Positions 8,981 to 17,505 of a DNA stretch of 64,000 bases are shown one piece after another. The DNA comes from Lachnospiraceae bacterium (GTDB taxonomy: Bacteria > Bacillota_A > Clostridia > Lachnospirales > Lachnospiraceae). Within the stretch, counting starts at the first letter, position 1, and the number at the start of each line of letters is the position of its first letter. Under the pieces are notes generated by a model that worked only from the letters and a program-made list of their open reading frames with translations, was not told the DNA's origin and ran no database searches. The DNA lies in contig VSNT01000002.1 of NCBI GenBank assembly GCA_009774465.1, forward strand, positions 15,618 to 79,617, written 5' to 3'. The position numbers were made by a program, and so were the translations under genes.

Positions 8981-10368
8981 AAGTCTTCTTTTTCTATGGT
9001 GCCAAGGAGTTCTTTATCCTCTCCGGCACTTTTTATTTTTATAATCCTTGATGCCTGATTTGCAATTGCATGTTCCATGAAGTTCCTTACATCCCTTGCA
9101 TTAGCAAAGTTTGCCGGCTTATTATCCACTCTGTTTTGCAGCCGCCTGTATGCCTGCATTTCTGCTTCCGAAGATAATTTATACTCCTGATCCGCCAGGT
9201 TTCTGCGCAAAATTTCCATCAATTCCTCTGCTGTATAATCATCAAAATGAATAAAATTACTGAATCTGGAGCGAAGCCCTGGATTGGATTCCAAAAACTG
9301 ATCCATCAGGTCCGTGTAGCCAGCCACAATCACAATCAAATCTTTCCGGTGGTCTTCCATTGCTTTCAGCAGGGTATCAACCGCCTCCTGTCCGAAATCT
9401 CCTTCACCCTTGTTAACAGTCAGTGTATAAGCCTCATCTATAAACAAAATTCCACCAAGGGCTTCTTCAATTACTTCCTGTGTTCTGGAGGCTGTCTGTC
9501 CAACATACCCACGCACCAGACCGGAACGGTCCACCTCCACCAGCTGCCCTTTCCTCAAAACCCCAAGGTACTTGTAAATTTCCGCCAGCATTCGGGCCAC
9601 CGTTGTTTTTCCTGTACCGGGATTTCCCATGAATACCATATGCTTGGATACATCCGTAACCTTCATGCCCTGATTTTCCCGCATTTTCTGGACGCGGATC
9701 AGGTTCACAAGACTTCCCACCTGATGCTTTACATTAATAAGACCGGTCAGACCATTTAAATTTTCAAGCAGCTCTTCCAGCTTATCGGACTTTTCTTCCT
9801 CTGTTTCAAAATCCGGCTCTGCCGGTGAAACTGGCCTGTAAAATTTCTGATTGGCCGGATGCCATACTGCCAGTTCTCTGATAAATTTCTCCATGCGGTC
9901 CAAATATAAAGTAAACTTAAGACCGGTAACATCACTCACATCTCCCGGGTTCTGTACAAGGATCGTCTGTCCCAAAAGCTTAAATGTGTCATAAAATATC
10001 ATTGCCTTTTGTCCTTTATATGGATCAGGGGATAACTTGCATCCTGCATCCGCCAGTACAGCATACTTAAGGCTTTCGGGAAGTTTATCTGCAAAACTGT
10101 CGCTTGCCGCTCCTTTGCCAGCCTTTGACACAGGAGAATCATACATGAAATTTTCATCTCCGAATATTTCATGTATGACCTTTATTTCCTTTTCTTCTAA
10201 TCTGCCATCTGCTCCGGCCAAATACACAGCAAAGCTGTAAAGTTCCTCCCACAACAAGTCTGTCAGCGTCTTCTTTGACGTTAGAATATTTCCCACATTG
10301 GCTTTGGTAAGCACGTCACTCACTTCACAGGACAGTTCAATTAATTGCTTTAGCTCTAACTGTTTCAT
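8962..10368 (-). CDS. CbxX/SpoVK-type AAA+ ATPase with N-terminal TerB-like domain
   Basis: 468 aa. The N-terminus (~35-170) resembles the TerB-like helical fold, with FAVYLAGADGRLEEKEIKVI. The AAA+ core follows a GLTGLINVKHQVGSL linker: Walker A GNPGTGKTT (248-256), Walker B GGILFIDEAY (~305-314), and LRSRFSNFIHF with probable arginine fingers. CbxX/CfxQ relatives remodel protein complexes. The gene starts 9 bp after the PspA gene, and a Gly/Arg-rich membrane protein precedes that, so the three probably act together in envelope-stress handling (inference). Confidence 0.85.
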   Translation of the reverse strand: MKQLELKQLIELSCEVSDVLTKANVGNILTSKKTLTDLLWEELYSFAVYLAGADGRLEEKEIKVIHEIFGDENFMYDSPVSKAGKGAASDSFADKLPESLKYAVLADAGCKLSPDPYKGQKAMIFYDTFKLLGQTILVQNPGDVSDVTGLKFTLYLDRMEKFIRELAVWHPANQKFYRPVSPAEPDFETEEEKSDKLEELLENLNGLTGLINVKHQVGSLVNLIRVQKMRENQGMKVTDVSKHMVFMGNPGTGKTTVARMLAEIYKYLGVLRKGQLVEVDRSGLVRGYVGQTASRTQEVIEEALGGILFIDEAYTLTVNKGEGDFGQEAVDTLLKAMEDHRKDLIVIVAGYTDLMDQFLESNPGLRSRFSNFIHFDDYTAEELMEILRRNLADQEYKLSSEAEMQAYRRLQNRVDNKPANFANARDVRNFMEHAIANQASRIIKIKSAGEDKELLGTIEKEDLPEFGT

Positions 10369-10377
10369 CTGTAACTA

Positions 10378-11061
10378 TTATAACCCAAGTTTTGATTTTA
10401 AAGCTGCAAGCTCATCATCTACGGAAGAAGAATCTGCACTGCTTGTATATTTTGCAGTCAAATCATCTGCTGAAACAGCCGCCGCATCAAGCTGCGCTGT
10501 GGCATTTGCCTCTGCCAGCATTCTTTCTGCTTTCTGCTCATATTTATTGAAGGCATCCATATTAATGGTGCTGTTTGCTTTCGCTGCTGTCTTGTTAATC
10601 TGGTCCTGGGCTTTTGCCATAGAAATCTTTGCTTTTGCAGCATCTTTTCTGCTTTCAAGCTCTTCAATACTGCGTACCAGTTTGTTGTAGCCTTCCTGCA
10701 TCATTTCAGCATTTTTCTGTGCCACTGCCAGATTTTGAAGCAGGCTCTCACGGGTAACCTCAAGCCTCTGCTTTGCTGCTAAAAGTGTACGTGCGTCACC
10801 TTCATTTCCTGCCTTAAGCGCATTTTCCGCTGCCTTTTGCTTTCTTGCAATGTCCTCATTACACTCTTCCACTTTTTTCTCTGCCAGCTTCACGTCAGCC
10901 ATAACTGCTGCGGTATCACGCTTTACATCAGCTAAATCCCTCTTATAATCGATCAGCAGCTGATCTATCATCTTTGCCGGATCCTCGCATCTGTCTAAAA
11001 GTGCATTAATATTTGCCTCCAAAATTTTAGGAATTCTTCCTAATGTGTCTGCTAATCCCAT
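10378..11061 (-). CDS. PspA/IM30 family protein
   Basis: 227 aa, almost wholly helical, with the typical family start MGLADTLGRIPKILEANINALLDRCEDPAKM and long coiled coils (~25-190) rich in Ala/Lys/Glu. PspA/Vipp1 relatives (ESCRT-III-like) coat and stabilise damaged membrane. It is the middle gene of a three-gene reverse-strand operon: 27 bp after the Gly/Arg-rich membrane protein and 9 bp before the AAA ATPase. Classical partners PspB/C/F are absent here; the AAA protein is not a PspF homologue. Family call is firm, role in this operon is inferred. Confidence 0.92.
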   Translation of the reverse strand: MGLADTLGRIPKILEANINALLDRCEDPAKMIDQLLIDYKRDLADVKRDTAAVMADVKLAEKKVEECNEDIARKQKAAENALKAGNEGDARTLLAAKQRLEVTRESLLQNLAVAQKNAEMMQEGYNKLVRSIEELESRKDAAKAKISMAKAQDQINKTAAKANSTINMDAFNKYEQKAERMLAEANATAQLDAAAVSADDLTAKYTSSADSSSVDDELAALKSKLGL

Positions 11062-11088
11062 GTTTTCTTACCATCCTTTCATTTTTAT

Positions 11089-12162
11089 TTATAAATATTT
11101 ATCTTCCAAATGATCATCTGCAATATCGTGAATCGGAGTGTTCAGAATTCTTTCATCCTCTGCCGCCTTTTCCTTCGCACGCCTGTTCTTTTCCTTTATC
11201 AGGTAAACAATAAATACACATACAATGGCAACTACTAATACAATAAGCACCCATTTCAGAATATCTTTCCCTGTAGTAGGTGTATGCATGATCGCAGTCG
11301 CTGTATCATTAAACGCAAATAAAAATACTTCATCCGTAGAAAGATCTGTATACCAGTACTTATCAATATTGTTCCAGAAAATTTCTATTGCTTCAGAATC
11401 CATAATGGATGAGGTTTCGTATCCATTTGCATAAGCCATATATCCCACATCATTATCCGTGTCTTCTTCTGCAAAATATACAAACAGGAAAATATTTTCC
11501 GTATCGAAATGCTCATCATAATAATCTGCCGCCCACTGTTCTTTTTCTGCATTTGAAGTAAGCTCCGGATCATATTCCCTCAGAATAACATAGGGCTGAA
11601 CTCCCGTTTCATCCCAGAAAACCTTTAACTTTCCTCCTGCTTTTGAAGCATTGTCAAACCACCCCAGTTCATCCACAACACAGTCATTTATGTATGCATT
11701 ACCGGTCTTTAATTTTTCTCTCACAATTGTACTGGTCTGCTGCTTCTCAGAGTAGGAATTGCCGTAATCGCTTAAACGTCCTGCACTTGCTGCAACACTC
11801 TGAAAAATTATAAGTATAAATACAAATGCAAAAACCATAACAATTGCAGTTGCCAAACAGCCTCCGCCATGATAGGAGTAACGTCTTCTATATCCTCTTC
11901 CCGTAGGTGGCGGCATCCCCGGTCCTCCCCACACAGGCGGCGGGGGCACTGCCGGACCTCTTCTTGGCGGCGGGGGCATTGCCGGTCCTCTCCCTATTCC
12001 TCTGCTAAAACTTCCGCCATACGATCCGCCTCCAAAGCTGCCCCGTCCTGCACGGCTTCCGCCGCCTGATCTTCCAACGCTGTGGCCGCCGCTGACTCTT
12101 CCTGCGCTGCGTCCGCCGGAGCTGGCTCTTCCGCCACCTCTGCCGCTGCCTGCTCTTCCCAT
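11089..12162 (-). CDS. Membrane protein with Gly/Arg-rich N-terminus, PspA operon
   Basis: 357 aa. The first ~75 residues are low-complexity Gly/Arg/Ser, then a Pro-rich stretch with PPPPRRGP-type repeats. A membrane helix follows (~100-122, ATAIVMVFAFVFILIIF). The central domain (~140-290; VFWDETGVQPYVILREYDPE, NIFLFVYFAEED) is probably extracytoplasmic and weakly resembles TPM-type domains. A second helix (WVLIVLVVAIVCVFIVYLI) and a short acidic tail end the protein. The AAGGAG site is 5-6 bases before ATG. First gene of the PspA/AAA operon; it could be the membrane receptor that recruits PspA (inference). Confidence 0.72.
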   Translation of the reverse strand: MGRAGSGRGGGRASSGGRSAGRVSGGHSVGRSGGGSRAGRGSFGGGSYGGSFSRGIGRGPAMPPPPRRGPAVPPPPVWGGPGMPPPTGRGYRRRYSYHGGGCLATAIVMVFAFVFILIIFQSVAASAGRLSDYGNSYSEKQQTSTIVREKLKTGNAYINDCVVDELGWFDNASKAGGKLKVFWDETGVQPYVILREYDPELTSNAEKEQWAADYYDEHFDTENIFLFVYFAEEDTDNDVGYMAYANGYETSSIMDSEAIEIFWNNIDKYWYTDLSTDEVFLFAFNDTATAIMHTPTTGKDILKWVLIVLVVAIVCVFIVYLIKEKNRRAKEKAAEDERILNTPIHDIADDHLEDKYL

Positions 12163-12212
12163 AAATTCTCCTTCCTTTTACACAATATTACACAATTTTT
12201 TTACAATCATTG

Positions 12213-12240
12213 TTGTGATTATACCATATTCTTTTATAAT
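12213..12240 (+). promoter_or_regulatory. Promoter of the hybrid histidine kinase gene
   Basis: TTGTGA (12213-12218), a 16-bp spacer, then TATAAT (12235-12240), 78 bp before the kinase start. A reverse-strand TATAAT at 12219-12224 probably serves the divergent PspA operon. Confidence 0.5.
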
Positions 12241-12318
12241 ACGAAAGCACATAAATAATGACAGCCTGCGCTTTTTATGCTAAACTTTATCTAGGAAAAG
12301 ATTTACGGGGGCATATAC

Positions 12319-14547
12319 ATGAATTTTACTAACACAGACCGTCTGTTAATTGAATATATATTAGCTCTTCTTAAGTTTTCAGAGACAAATCACATTGATT
12401 TGGAACATTTGGTGGAAAATGACTTGCAGACAGCGCTTTCCATTTTTTCAAACTCACAGGATCTGCATACAGCATACAGCTTAATCCGTTTTATGGATGA
12501 AATGCCGGGGGGATTTTTTATCTATCATGCAGACCAGACAGAACAGGTGGTATACGCAAATAAAGCTGTCCTTCGTATTTTCCAATGTGACAATATGAAA
12601 GAATTCCAGACACTTACCGGAAATTCTTTTAGAGGTATTGTTTACCCGGAAGATTTAGATGCAGTTGAACAAAGTATTAAAGAACAGATTGCCTCCAGCA
12701 AATATGACCTTGATTATGTTGAGTACCGTATTCTCCGCAAGGATGGCTCCATCCGCTGGATTGAAGACTATGGCCATTTTATCCACAGCGAAACTGCAGG
12801 AGACTTTTTTTATGTATTTATTGGTGATGCCACTGAAAAACGAAACCGGCAGTTAACCGAAAATGAAATTCTGATAAATGAAAAAGAACAGGAATTGCAG
12901 GAAATAATCGATGAGTTCAATAAAGAAAGAACTCTCATCGATCAGGAACAGCTTCGGCGTCTTAAAGTGATAGAAGGACTTAGTGTTAATTATGACTCCA
13001 TTCTTTACGTGGATCTGGATGCAAATAAAGTTCTTCCATACCGTTTAAGCGATCGCACGCAAAAGCAGTTCAATCAAAAACTGCGCTCACGTGATTATCT
13101 TGGATTTGCTTCCGAATATATTAATGCCTGGGTTCATCCTGAGGATAAAGAGCTGCTTGTTAAAGTAACTTCCCCTGAGTATATGCGTTCCAAATTATCA
13201 GCCTCCAAAACCTACTATACAAATTATCGGGTTATAAACAATCAGGCGATTCAATATCTGCAGCTTCGTATTGTAAATGTGGGCAGTAATGAACATATTT
13301 CCCAGATTGTTATGGGTTATCGAATCGTAGATGAAGAGATACAGCGTGAGATGGAACAAAACCAGTTGTTGGAAAATGCTCTTGAAAATGCAAATTTGGC
13401 AATGGATGTTAAAAATACATTTCTTGCCAATATGTCACATGACATGCGTACACCTTTAAATGCCATATTTGGCTTTACTTCTCTTGCCAGAAAGAACATT
13501 GCCGATGCTGGCACTGCTTTAAAGTACCTTGATAAAATTGAAGCTTCCAGCCGGCAGCTTTTAGATTTAATTGACAAAGTATTGAAAATAGCGTGGCTGG
13601 AATCCAACAACGCCGGTATTGTAGAGTCCGAATGCAGCCTGCAGGAAATTATGTGTGATGTATATGACACTCTTTCTCCTCATGCTTTTGGAAAGAGTAT
13701 CGATTTTTCTCTGCATACTGACGAGTTGATTCACTCCGATATTTATGGAGACAGTGATAAGTTGACTCAGCTTCTTCATTACATTACAAATAACGCAATT
13801 ACATATACGGAATCCGGCGGCAAGGTTGATATGTATGTCAAAGAGCTGGATACCCTTCCAAATAATTGTGCGGTTTATCAGTTTAAAATACAGGATACCG
13901 GAATCGGTATCAGTGAAAATTTTCTTGCCCATATTTATGAGCCTTTTGAACGTGAAAATAATACTACCTTAAGCGGCGCTTTTGGTACAGGATTAGGACT
14001 TACAATCACCAAACATATTGTGGACATGATGGGTGGTAATATAGAAATTGACAGTGCCCTCCACAAGGGAACTACTTTTACTGTTACGTTAACTCTCCGC
14101 ATGCAGGATTCAGCTCCTGCTTTATCAGAGAATGCACAAAGTCCATACAGCCGCCTGTCAGGCCTTAAAATTTTAATTGTTGAGGACAATGAAATCAATT
14201 TGGAAATTGAAACGGAAATACTGAGGGATCAGGGATTTTTAGTTGACACAGCCGAAAATGGAAGCATTGCTATTGAAAAAATGACAAAAGCCCGTCCGGA
14301 AGATTACTCTCTGATTCTGATGGATATTCAAATGCCTGTAATGAATGGGCTTAAGGCAGCAAAAGCCATTCGCGCGCTGGAAGATCCTGACCTGGCAAGT
14401 ATTCCAATCATTGCCCTTTCAGCCAATGCCTTTGAAAGTGATAAACGGGCTTCTTTAGAAAGCGGTATGAATGCGCATTTGACCAAACCCATTGACATTC
14501 CATTGTTATTGGAAACCATGTCCAAATTAATACATACCAAAACATGA
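12319..14547 (+). CDS. Soluble hybrid sensor histidine kinase / response regulator
   Basis: 742 aa with no membrane helix. Domains in order: an N-terminal helical part, a PAS domain with PAC motif (~60-175; GFFIYHADQTEQVVYANKAV, RKDGSIRWIED), a coiled coil (~180-215), a second PAS-like region (~220-335), HisKA with phospho-acceptor His374 in NMSHDMRTPLN, HATPase_c (DTGIGIS; GTGLGLTITK), and a receiver domain with Asp669 in LMDIQMPVMNG. It lacks a DNA-binding output, so the signal must leave through another protein. No partner regulator lies beside it. GGGGG precedes the ATG by 9 bases. Likely a cytosolic metabolite or redox sensor (inference). Confidence 0.9.
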   Translation: MNFTNTDRLLIEYILALLKFSETNHIDLEHLVENDLQTALSIFSNSQDLHTAYSLIRFMDEMPGGFFIYHADQTEQVVYANKAVLRIFQCDNMKEFQTLTGNSFRGIVYPEDLDAVEQSIKEQIASSKYDLDYVEYRILRKDGSIRWIEDYGHFIHSETAGDFFYVFIGDATEKRNRQLTENEILINEKEQELQEIIDEFNKERTLIDQEQLRRLKVIEGLSVNYDSILYVDLDANKVLPYRLSDRTQKQFNQKLRSRDYLGFASEYINAWVHPEDKELLVKVTSPEYMRSKLSASKTYYTNYRVINNQAIQYLQLRIVNVGSNEHISQIVMGYRIVDEEIQREMEQNQLLENALENANLAMDVKNTFLANMSHDMRTPLNAIFGFTSLARKNIADAGTALKYLDKIEASSRQLLDLIDKVLKIAWLESNNAGIVESECSLQEIMCDVYDTLSPHAFGKSIDFSLHTDELIHSDIYGDSDKLTQLLHYITNNAITYTESGGKVDMYVKELDTLPNNCAVYQFKIQDTGIGISENFLAHIYEPFERENNTTLSGAFGTGLGLTITKHIVDMMGGNIEIDSALHKGTTFTVTLTLRMQDSAPALSENAQSPYSRLSGLKILIVEDNEINLEIETEILRDQGFLVDTAENGSIAIEKMTKARPEDYSLILMDIQMPVMNGLKAAKAIRALEDPDLASIPIIALSANAFESDKRASLESGMNAHLTKPIDIPLLLETMSKLIHTKT

Positions 14548-14610
14548 TTTGTAAATTCATGCAATTGTGCTGTCAGAAACGTGCATTATCAGTACACTCT
14601 AAATTAAAAG

Positions 14611-14646
14611 CGACTATGTAATTACCTTTTAAGTAATACATAGTCG
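14611..14646. terminator. Bidirectional intrinsic terminator
   Basis: CGACTATGT pairs with ACATAGTCG, extended by ATTAC/GTAAT with one bulged base. The stem is flanked by AAAA on the left and TTTTTTT on the right. It separates the kinase gene from the convergent gene at 14661. Confidence 0.82.
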
Positions 14647-14660
14647 TTTTTTTACTGTTT

Positions 14661-15242
14661 TCAGCCTGTGGCCGAACTCATCACTTCCGCAGCATCCACA
14701 ATTTCCGGTTCTCCGGCCGGCGCCTGGGCATTTTCTGCCACTTCCTGGGGATCATCATACTCCTTTTTTTCCTCATCTCCCCAAAGAGAATCATATTCCT
14801 CTTCCTTTTCCCTGCGGGCCAGTGCGCCAATGTTTTTCGCTGTCTGATACATCTCAAAGCTGAACTCCATCAGCTTTTTTTCATCCGATGCCGGTACAAT
14901 TGCACCTTTCATAATGCGTCTGGCAACCTCAAGAATTTTTCCCATTTCAACTGCATATTCCTCAGCCGCATCCGCCTGCTGCTCCGCCACGGTTGCATTC
15001 CAGTGTGCACAGTACTTATCCGCAAGTCTGTCAAGATATTCCTGATACTCATCTTCTTTTTCATTTAATGCACCAATGGTAAGTTCCAGTGTGGCGGCTT
15101 CCGAAGCAAACTGCCCGTCCTTATCCTGAAAATGTTCCATTTTGGACCGCACATTTTGAAGCTGCTTTGACAAAACCGCCCTTTGTTCCCTGTATTCTTT
15201 TACCTGCTGCCTGTAAATCTGCTGCGCCTCTCCGATTTTCAT
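14661..15242 (-). CDS. Coiled-coil hypothetical protein
   Basis: 193 aa, no recognised family. Residues ~1-90 are strongly helical with heptads (YRQQVKEYREQRAVLSKQLQ), and a second helical part lies at ~95-150. The last ~45 residues are acidic and probably disordered (DSLWGDEEKKEYDDPQE), ending with Ala/Glu-rich sequence. No signal peptide or membrane segment. The size and layout recall flagellar-type chaperone or scaffold proteins, but no flagellar gene is near, so this is not claimed. It is a single gene between convergent neighbours. Confidence 0.6.
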   Translation of the reverse strand: MKIGEAQQIYRQQVKEYREQRAVLSKQLQNVRSKMEHFQDKDGQFASEAATLELTIGALNEKEDEYQEYLDRLADKYCAHWNATVAEQQADAAEEYAVEMGKILEVARRIMKGAIVPASDEKKLMEFSFEMYQTAKNIGALARREKEEEYDSLWGDEEKKEYDDPQEVAENAQAPAGEPEIVDAAEVMSSATG

Positions 15243-15303
15243 TCCATCACATCCTTGTAATATAATAAATACATCCCTGTATTTACTGTTAATATCGACT
15301 TAT

Positions 15304-16539
15304 TTACTTAAAAACCTGATACTTTTCCACAATCTTTATTAACAACTCAACGATTTTTTCCATTTCATCCGCACAGGCATACTCAAACCGTCCATGAAAA
15401 TTCTGCCCGCCTGTGCAGAGATTCGGACATGGGAGTCCCATAAAGGAAAGCCTTGCTCCATCTGTTCCGCCCCGGATGGGAACCACCACCGGCGTAATCC
15501 CCAGCTCCTCCATAGCCTCTTTTGCATAATCCACCAAATGCATATGCTTTTCAATAACTTCTTTCATGTTATAATAAGAGTCCTTCATCTCTATTTCAAA
15601 AGTTCCCTCACCATATCTGTTGTTTAAAAATTCCCCCGTCTGTAAAAACAATTCTTTCTTTTTCTCAAATTTTACTCTGTCATGGTCCCTGATAATATAT
15701 TCTGCTTTTGCTTCCTCCACTGTACCATTTAACTGATCCAAATGGAAAAATCCTTCATATCCACAGGTATACATGGGATTTTCTGATACGGGAAGCATAG
15801 ACTGAAACTCCTGGGCCATTAAAACTGCATTCCGCATTTTGTCCTTTGCATCCCCCGGGTGTACACTTCTGCCATGAATAATCACCTTTGCACCTGCTGC
15901 ATTGAAATTTTCATATTCCAATTCCCCAAGTCTTCCCCCATCTACCGTATAGGCATAGTCTGCTCCGAAAAGCTTCACATCAAAATAATCTGCGCCCGCT
16001 CCCACTTCCTCATCAGGCGTAAATCCAATCCTTACTTTGCCATGTAAAATTTCAGGATGAGCTAACAGTTCCTGTGCCATTGCCATAATTTCCGCAACGC
16101 CCGCCTTGTCATCTGCCCCTAAAAGCGTGGTTCCGTCTGTTACAATCAATCTTTTCCCTTCATAAGAGGGAAGCTCCGGAAAATCCTCCACCTTCATAAC
16201 AATCTGCTTTTCCTGATTGAGCAGGATGTCCTTCCCATCGTAATTTTCCACGATCCTGGGCTTAACGTTCTCCCCTGTTACTGCCGGCGCAGTATCCATA
16301 TGGGCAATAAATCCAATCACCGGTGCGTTTTCACATCCCTTTGACGCAGGAACAGACGCATATACATAGCAGTGCTCTTTGTCATAAGTGATCTCTTCCG
16401 CCCCCATCTCCGTAATCTGACGCACTAAGAGCTCCGCCAGATTATGCTGTTTTTGGGTGGAGGGCGTCTCTAAACTTTCCTCCGACGACTGAGTGTCAAT
16501 TTTTACGTAAGTTAAAAAATTTTCTATTACTTTTTTCAT
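15304..16539 (-). CDS. pepT: Peptidase T (tripeptide aminopeptidase)
   Basis: 411 aa, the normal length for PepT, an M20 family zinc enzyme that releases the N-terminal residue of tripeptides. Metal and catalytic motifs are intact: His80 and Asp82 in GFIAHMDTAPAV, LLGADDKAGVAEI, and TPDEEVGAGADYF. A late RGGTDGARLSFMG motif is also present. The AAAGGAGG site lies 6 bases before ATG. It starts 12 bp after the last gene of the first DUF3990 cassette, so the two may share a transcript. This is cytosolic peptide salvage. Confidence 0.96.
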   Translation of the reverse strand: MKKVIENFLTYVKIDTQSSEESLETPSTQKQHNLAELLVRQITEMGAEEITYDKEHCYVYASVPASKGCENAPVIGFIAHMDTAPAVTGENVKPRIVENYDGKDILLNQEKQIVMKVEDFPELPSYEGKRLIVTDGTTLLGADDKAGVAEIMAMAQELLAHPEILHGKVRIGFTPDEEVGAGADYFDVKLFGADYAYTVDGGRLGELEYENFNAAGAKVIIHGRSVHPGDAKDKMRNAVLMAQEFQSMLPVSENPMYTCGYEGFFHLDQLNGTVEEAKAEYIIRDHDRVKFEKKKELFLQTGEFLNNRYGEGTFEIEMKDSYYNMKEVIEKHMHLVDYAKEAMEELGITPVVVPIRGGTDGARLSFMGLPCPNLCTGGQNFHGRFEYACADEMEKIVELLIKIVEKYQVFK

Positions 16540-16551
16540 TCTGGTCCTCCT

Positions 16552-16758
16552 TTATGTTGTCTGCCTGGCTTCAATATATAAATCAATGTCCTCCACAATA
16601 TAATTTTCTCCAGTTGTATGCAATGCTTCATAACAGGAATAAATATAGTCCCACACCATATATTTTGTAAATAATGTAGATACTTCCCTTCCGGTCATTC
16701 TTTTTGACGACTTATATCTCTCAACACAATAAATTAGAAAATTACCTTCTTTACTCAT
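16552..16758 (-). CDS. DUF3791 family small protein (partner A of DUF3990 cassette 1)
   Basis: 68 aa, wholly helical. The sequence FLIYCVERYK, REVSTLFTKYMVWDYI and GENYIVEDIDLYI matches the DUF3791 family, which is repeatedly found beside DUF3990. It corresponds to the proteins at 32816-33037 and 47327-47545 of the other two cassettes (shared K/E-Y-hydrophobic core, YE, and a D-x-x-x-YI-like end). Here it comes third in the cassette, 5 bp after partner B, whereas it comes first in the other two. A neutralising or regulating role toward the DUF3990 protein is inference. Confidence 0.75.
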   Translation of the reverse strand: MSKEGNFLIYCVERYKSSKRMTGREVSTLFTKYMVWDYIYSCYEALHTTGENYIVEDIDLYIEARQTT

Positions 16759-16763
16759 AGTTT

Positions 16764-17003
16764 TTATGTCTCCTCCGGAAAAGTAATCATACCAGTTCTT
16801 TTTTCCTCATCAAACATGCGAAACAAGGTTAATGCACTAAAATGCCAAATTTTCGTATCTTCCTGCTCTAACAATGCATAAACCTCCGAATTATAAAATT
16901 CTTTGGATGCCGTTATCTCATCACATGATCCCTTTTCCATAATTAATTGAACTACCTGAGGAACAAGCAGTACCAGCATTGCCTCAAATTTTTTCTGTTC
17001 CAT
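16764..17003 (-). CDS. Small acidic helical protein (partner B of DUF3990 cassette 1)
   Basis: 79 aa, no named family recalled with confidence. The conserved core has FYNSEVYALLEQEDTKIW, a Ser-Ala step, then FRMFDEE. It aligns with partner B proteins at 32083-32313 (FYNSQTFDKLIDVDTGLY...LFQDE) and 46517-46759 (TMTYELLQDRESGLY...MLRDE). The start lies inside the DUF3990 gene (20-bp overlap), indicating translational coupling. Function unknown; candidate antitoxin or adaptor. Confidence 0.7.
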   Translation of the reverse strand: MEQKKFEAMLVLLVPQVVQLIMEKGSCDEITASKEFYNSEVYALLEQEDTKIWHFSALTLFRMFDEEKRTGMITFPEET

Positions 17004-17493
17004 TCATGTCCTCCTTAGGTAAAGTTCCAATAAACTTTAAACAGCTTAACGCCTGCTGCGTAGATACAACCAACTGATTATACAGCTTCTTGATTTTCAG
17101 TGTTTCCAATGTCTGCTCTTTTGTCAAAGCCCCTGATGAATAAAGGGTAAATGTGGTATAAACATCATCATTTGCAACTGGCCCATAAACAAAATCATAC
17201 ACTTTCCCTTTATAAATTCCGGCTCTGTTTTCTGATACAAAATCAAGCCACGCTTCATCAGGCTCATCAAATTGCAAAACAGAATATTTTGAAAATGCTG
17301 CCTGTTCGTCAAACTCATATACATTAACGACTTTCCCGCCTTCTTTACGCCGCTTAAAGACCTTTTCTGCAAAGGCAATTGCCTGTAATTTATTCGTTGT
17401 GGTATAAAATCCAAAACCAAAGTCCAAAAAACGATTTTGTTGAATTAACTTTGGTTCGGAAACAATTACATTGCTCCCATGATACAAAATCAT
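16984..17493 (-). CDS. DUF3990 protein, ADP-ribosyltransferase-like (cassette 1)
   Basis: 169 aa. DUF3990 is classed with ADP-ribosyltransferase-like folds. Landmarks shared by all three copies in this window: ILYHGSN (His near the N-terminus), FLDFGFGFYTTT (Tyr), AWLDFVSENR, VYGPVANDD, and NQLVVSTQQAL near the C-terminus. These could supply the nicotinamide pocket and a third catalytic position, here Gln rather than the usual Glu. No signal peptide. First gene of this cassette, 12 bp after the lipoprotein gene. A toxin or host-target modifying role is inferred from fold and partner genes. Confidence 0.75.
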   Translation of the reverse strand: MILYHGSNVIVSEPKLIQQNRFLDFGFGFYTTTNKLQAIAFAEKVFKRRKEGGKVVNVYEFDEQAAFSKYSVLQFDEPDEAWLDFVSENRAGIYKGKVYDFVYGPVANDDVYTTFTLYSSGALTKEQTLETLKIKKLYNQLVVSTQQALSCLKFIGTLPKEDMNGTEKI

Positions 17494-17505
17494 ACCTTCT
17501 TCTCC

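Noticed and set aside
11869..12185. Forward and reverse frames over the Gly/Arg-rich N-terminus of the PspA-operon membrane protein
   Set aside because: Shadows caused by GC-rich repeats of the real coding frame.
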